Shown here: piece after piece, positions 7,229 through 7,492 of the stretch | How positions within the stretch are numbered: the first letter of the stretch is position 1 | Layout: every line of letters starts with the position of its first letter | The notes under the pieces: generated by a model | The model's database searches: none | Told to the model about the DNA's origin: nothing | The model's input: the letters and a program-made list of their open reading frames with translations, nothing else | Position numbers and translations under genes: made by a program | From: Oscillospiraceae bacterium | GTDB taxonomy: Bacteria; Bacillota; Clostridia; Oscillospirales; Oscillospiraceae | NCBI GenBank assembly: GCA_031288675.1 | Contig: JAITQY010000184.1 | Coordinates: forward strand, 1-7,492 | Length of the DNA stretch: 7,492 nt | Direction: 5' to 3'

Positions 7229-7492
7229 ATGCAACCGATAAAAATAACTCAAAATGACGCAGAGCGGATAGGGGTGTATCTGCCTAACCTGTCAAACCTT
7301 GACGCTTATTGTAAGAAACTGATAGACGATAAACTTCACCCATACGTTGCGTTACGTGTATGGAAGAAAAATGAGCTTGTGTTCAGCGGCGATTACGGCA
7401 CACATTCGCCGAATGGAGAGCCGCTTCGCACCGACGCTATATATCCGTTGCTATCTATTTCAAAAGCCGTTACGGCAACGTGCGCGGCTATA
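7229..7492 (+). CDS. Serine hydrolase copy D, N-terminal part (3' partial)
   Basis: An open frame of 88 codons runs from ATG 7229 to the window edge with no stop. Its product aligns from the first residues with copies A-C: GVYLPNL, LDAYCKKLIDDK, VFSGDYGT, PNGEPLR, DAIYPL, then SISK (Ser76, Lys79) and the TCAA that copy A has lost. It is thus the fourth tandem paralog, cut by the window end just past the catalytic helix, so the Tyr and H-x-G motifs cannot be checked. It differs from A-C in having His-Ser instead of Gln-Thr after YGT and Leu instead of Gln before the catalytic Ser. No signal peptide is seen. The start is fixed by AAGGAG 7 bases upstream and the alignment. Whether the gene is intact is unknown. 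Confidence 0.88.
   Translation, partial: MQPIKITQNDAERIGVYLPNLSNLDAYCKKLIDDKLHPYVALRVWKKNELVFSGDYGTHSPNGEPLRTDAIYPLLSISKAVTATCAAI

Noticed and set aside
3461..7492. Beta-lactam resistance genes
   Set aside because: There is no signal peptide, no KTG motif and no YxN motif, and an exporter-linked tandem array is not a usual resistance arrangement.

Overview
The window is a fully coding, single-strand (+) stretch from what looks like an anaerobic Firmicute, probably a Clostridia-type gut bacterium. The reasons are the strong AGGAGG-type ribosome binding sites before almost every gene, near-balanced base composition and protein sequences of Firmicutes style. The taxon is an inference; no rRNA or marker gene is present.

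Layout. Bases 1-1659 hold the 3' part of an ABC exporter half-transporter (membrane domain plus complete ATPase domain; the start lies upstream). Fourteen bases later, 1674-3440 encodes a second, complete ABC exporter half-transporter that starts with TTG. Twenty bases further begins a tandem array of four paralogous serine hydrolases of the beta-lactamase / peptidase S12 / family VIII esterase fold. Copy A (3461-4702) is a pseudogene broken by two frameshifts. Copy B (4715-5944, 409 aa) and copy C (5976-7208, 410 aa) are intact. Copy D (7229-7492) runs off the window just after its catalytic Ser-x-x-Lys motif. Gaps between genes are only 12-31 bases, each with its own Shine-Dalgarno sequence. 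No hairpin terminator or internal promoter was seen, so all six genes are probably one operon that extends in both directions.

How they may work together. The two ABC proteins have all ATPase motifs and resemble the exporters of peptide natural products (lantibiotic type: SGGQWQ signature, ELKLFG/ELRTFG loop motif). The hydrolases carry SxxK, a Tyr motif and a C-terminal H-x-G, but have no signal peptide. They look like cytoplasmic esterases, acyltransferases or peptidases rather than secreted beta-lactamases. One reading is that the array makes, trims or detoxifies small acylated or peptidic compounds moved by the exporters; this is inference. The most notable points are the expansion of one enzyme family in tandem, with conserved catalytic blocks and a strongly diverged middle region, and the decay of one copy that still keeps every catalytic motif, spread over three frames.
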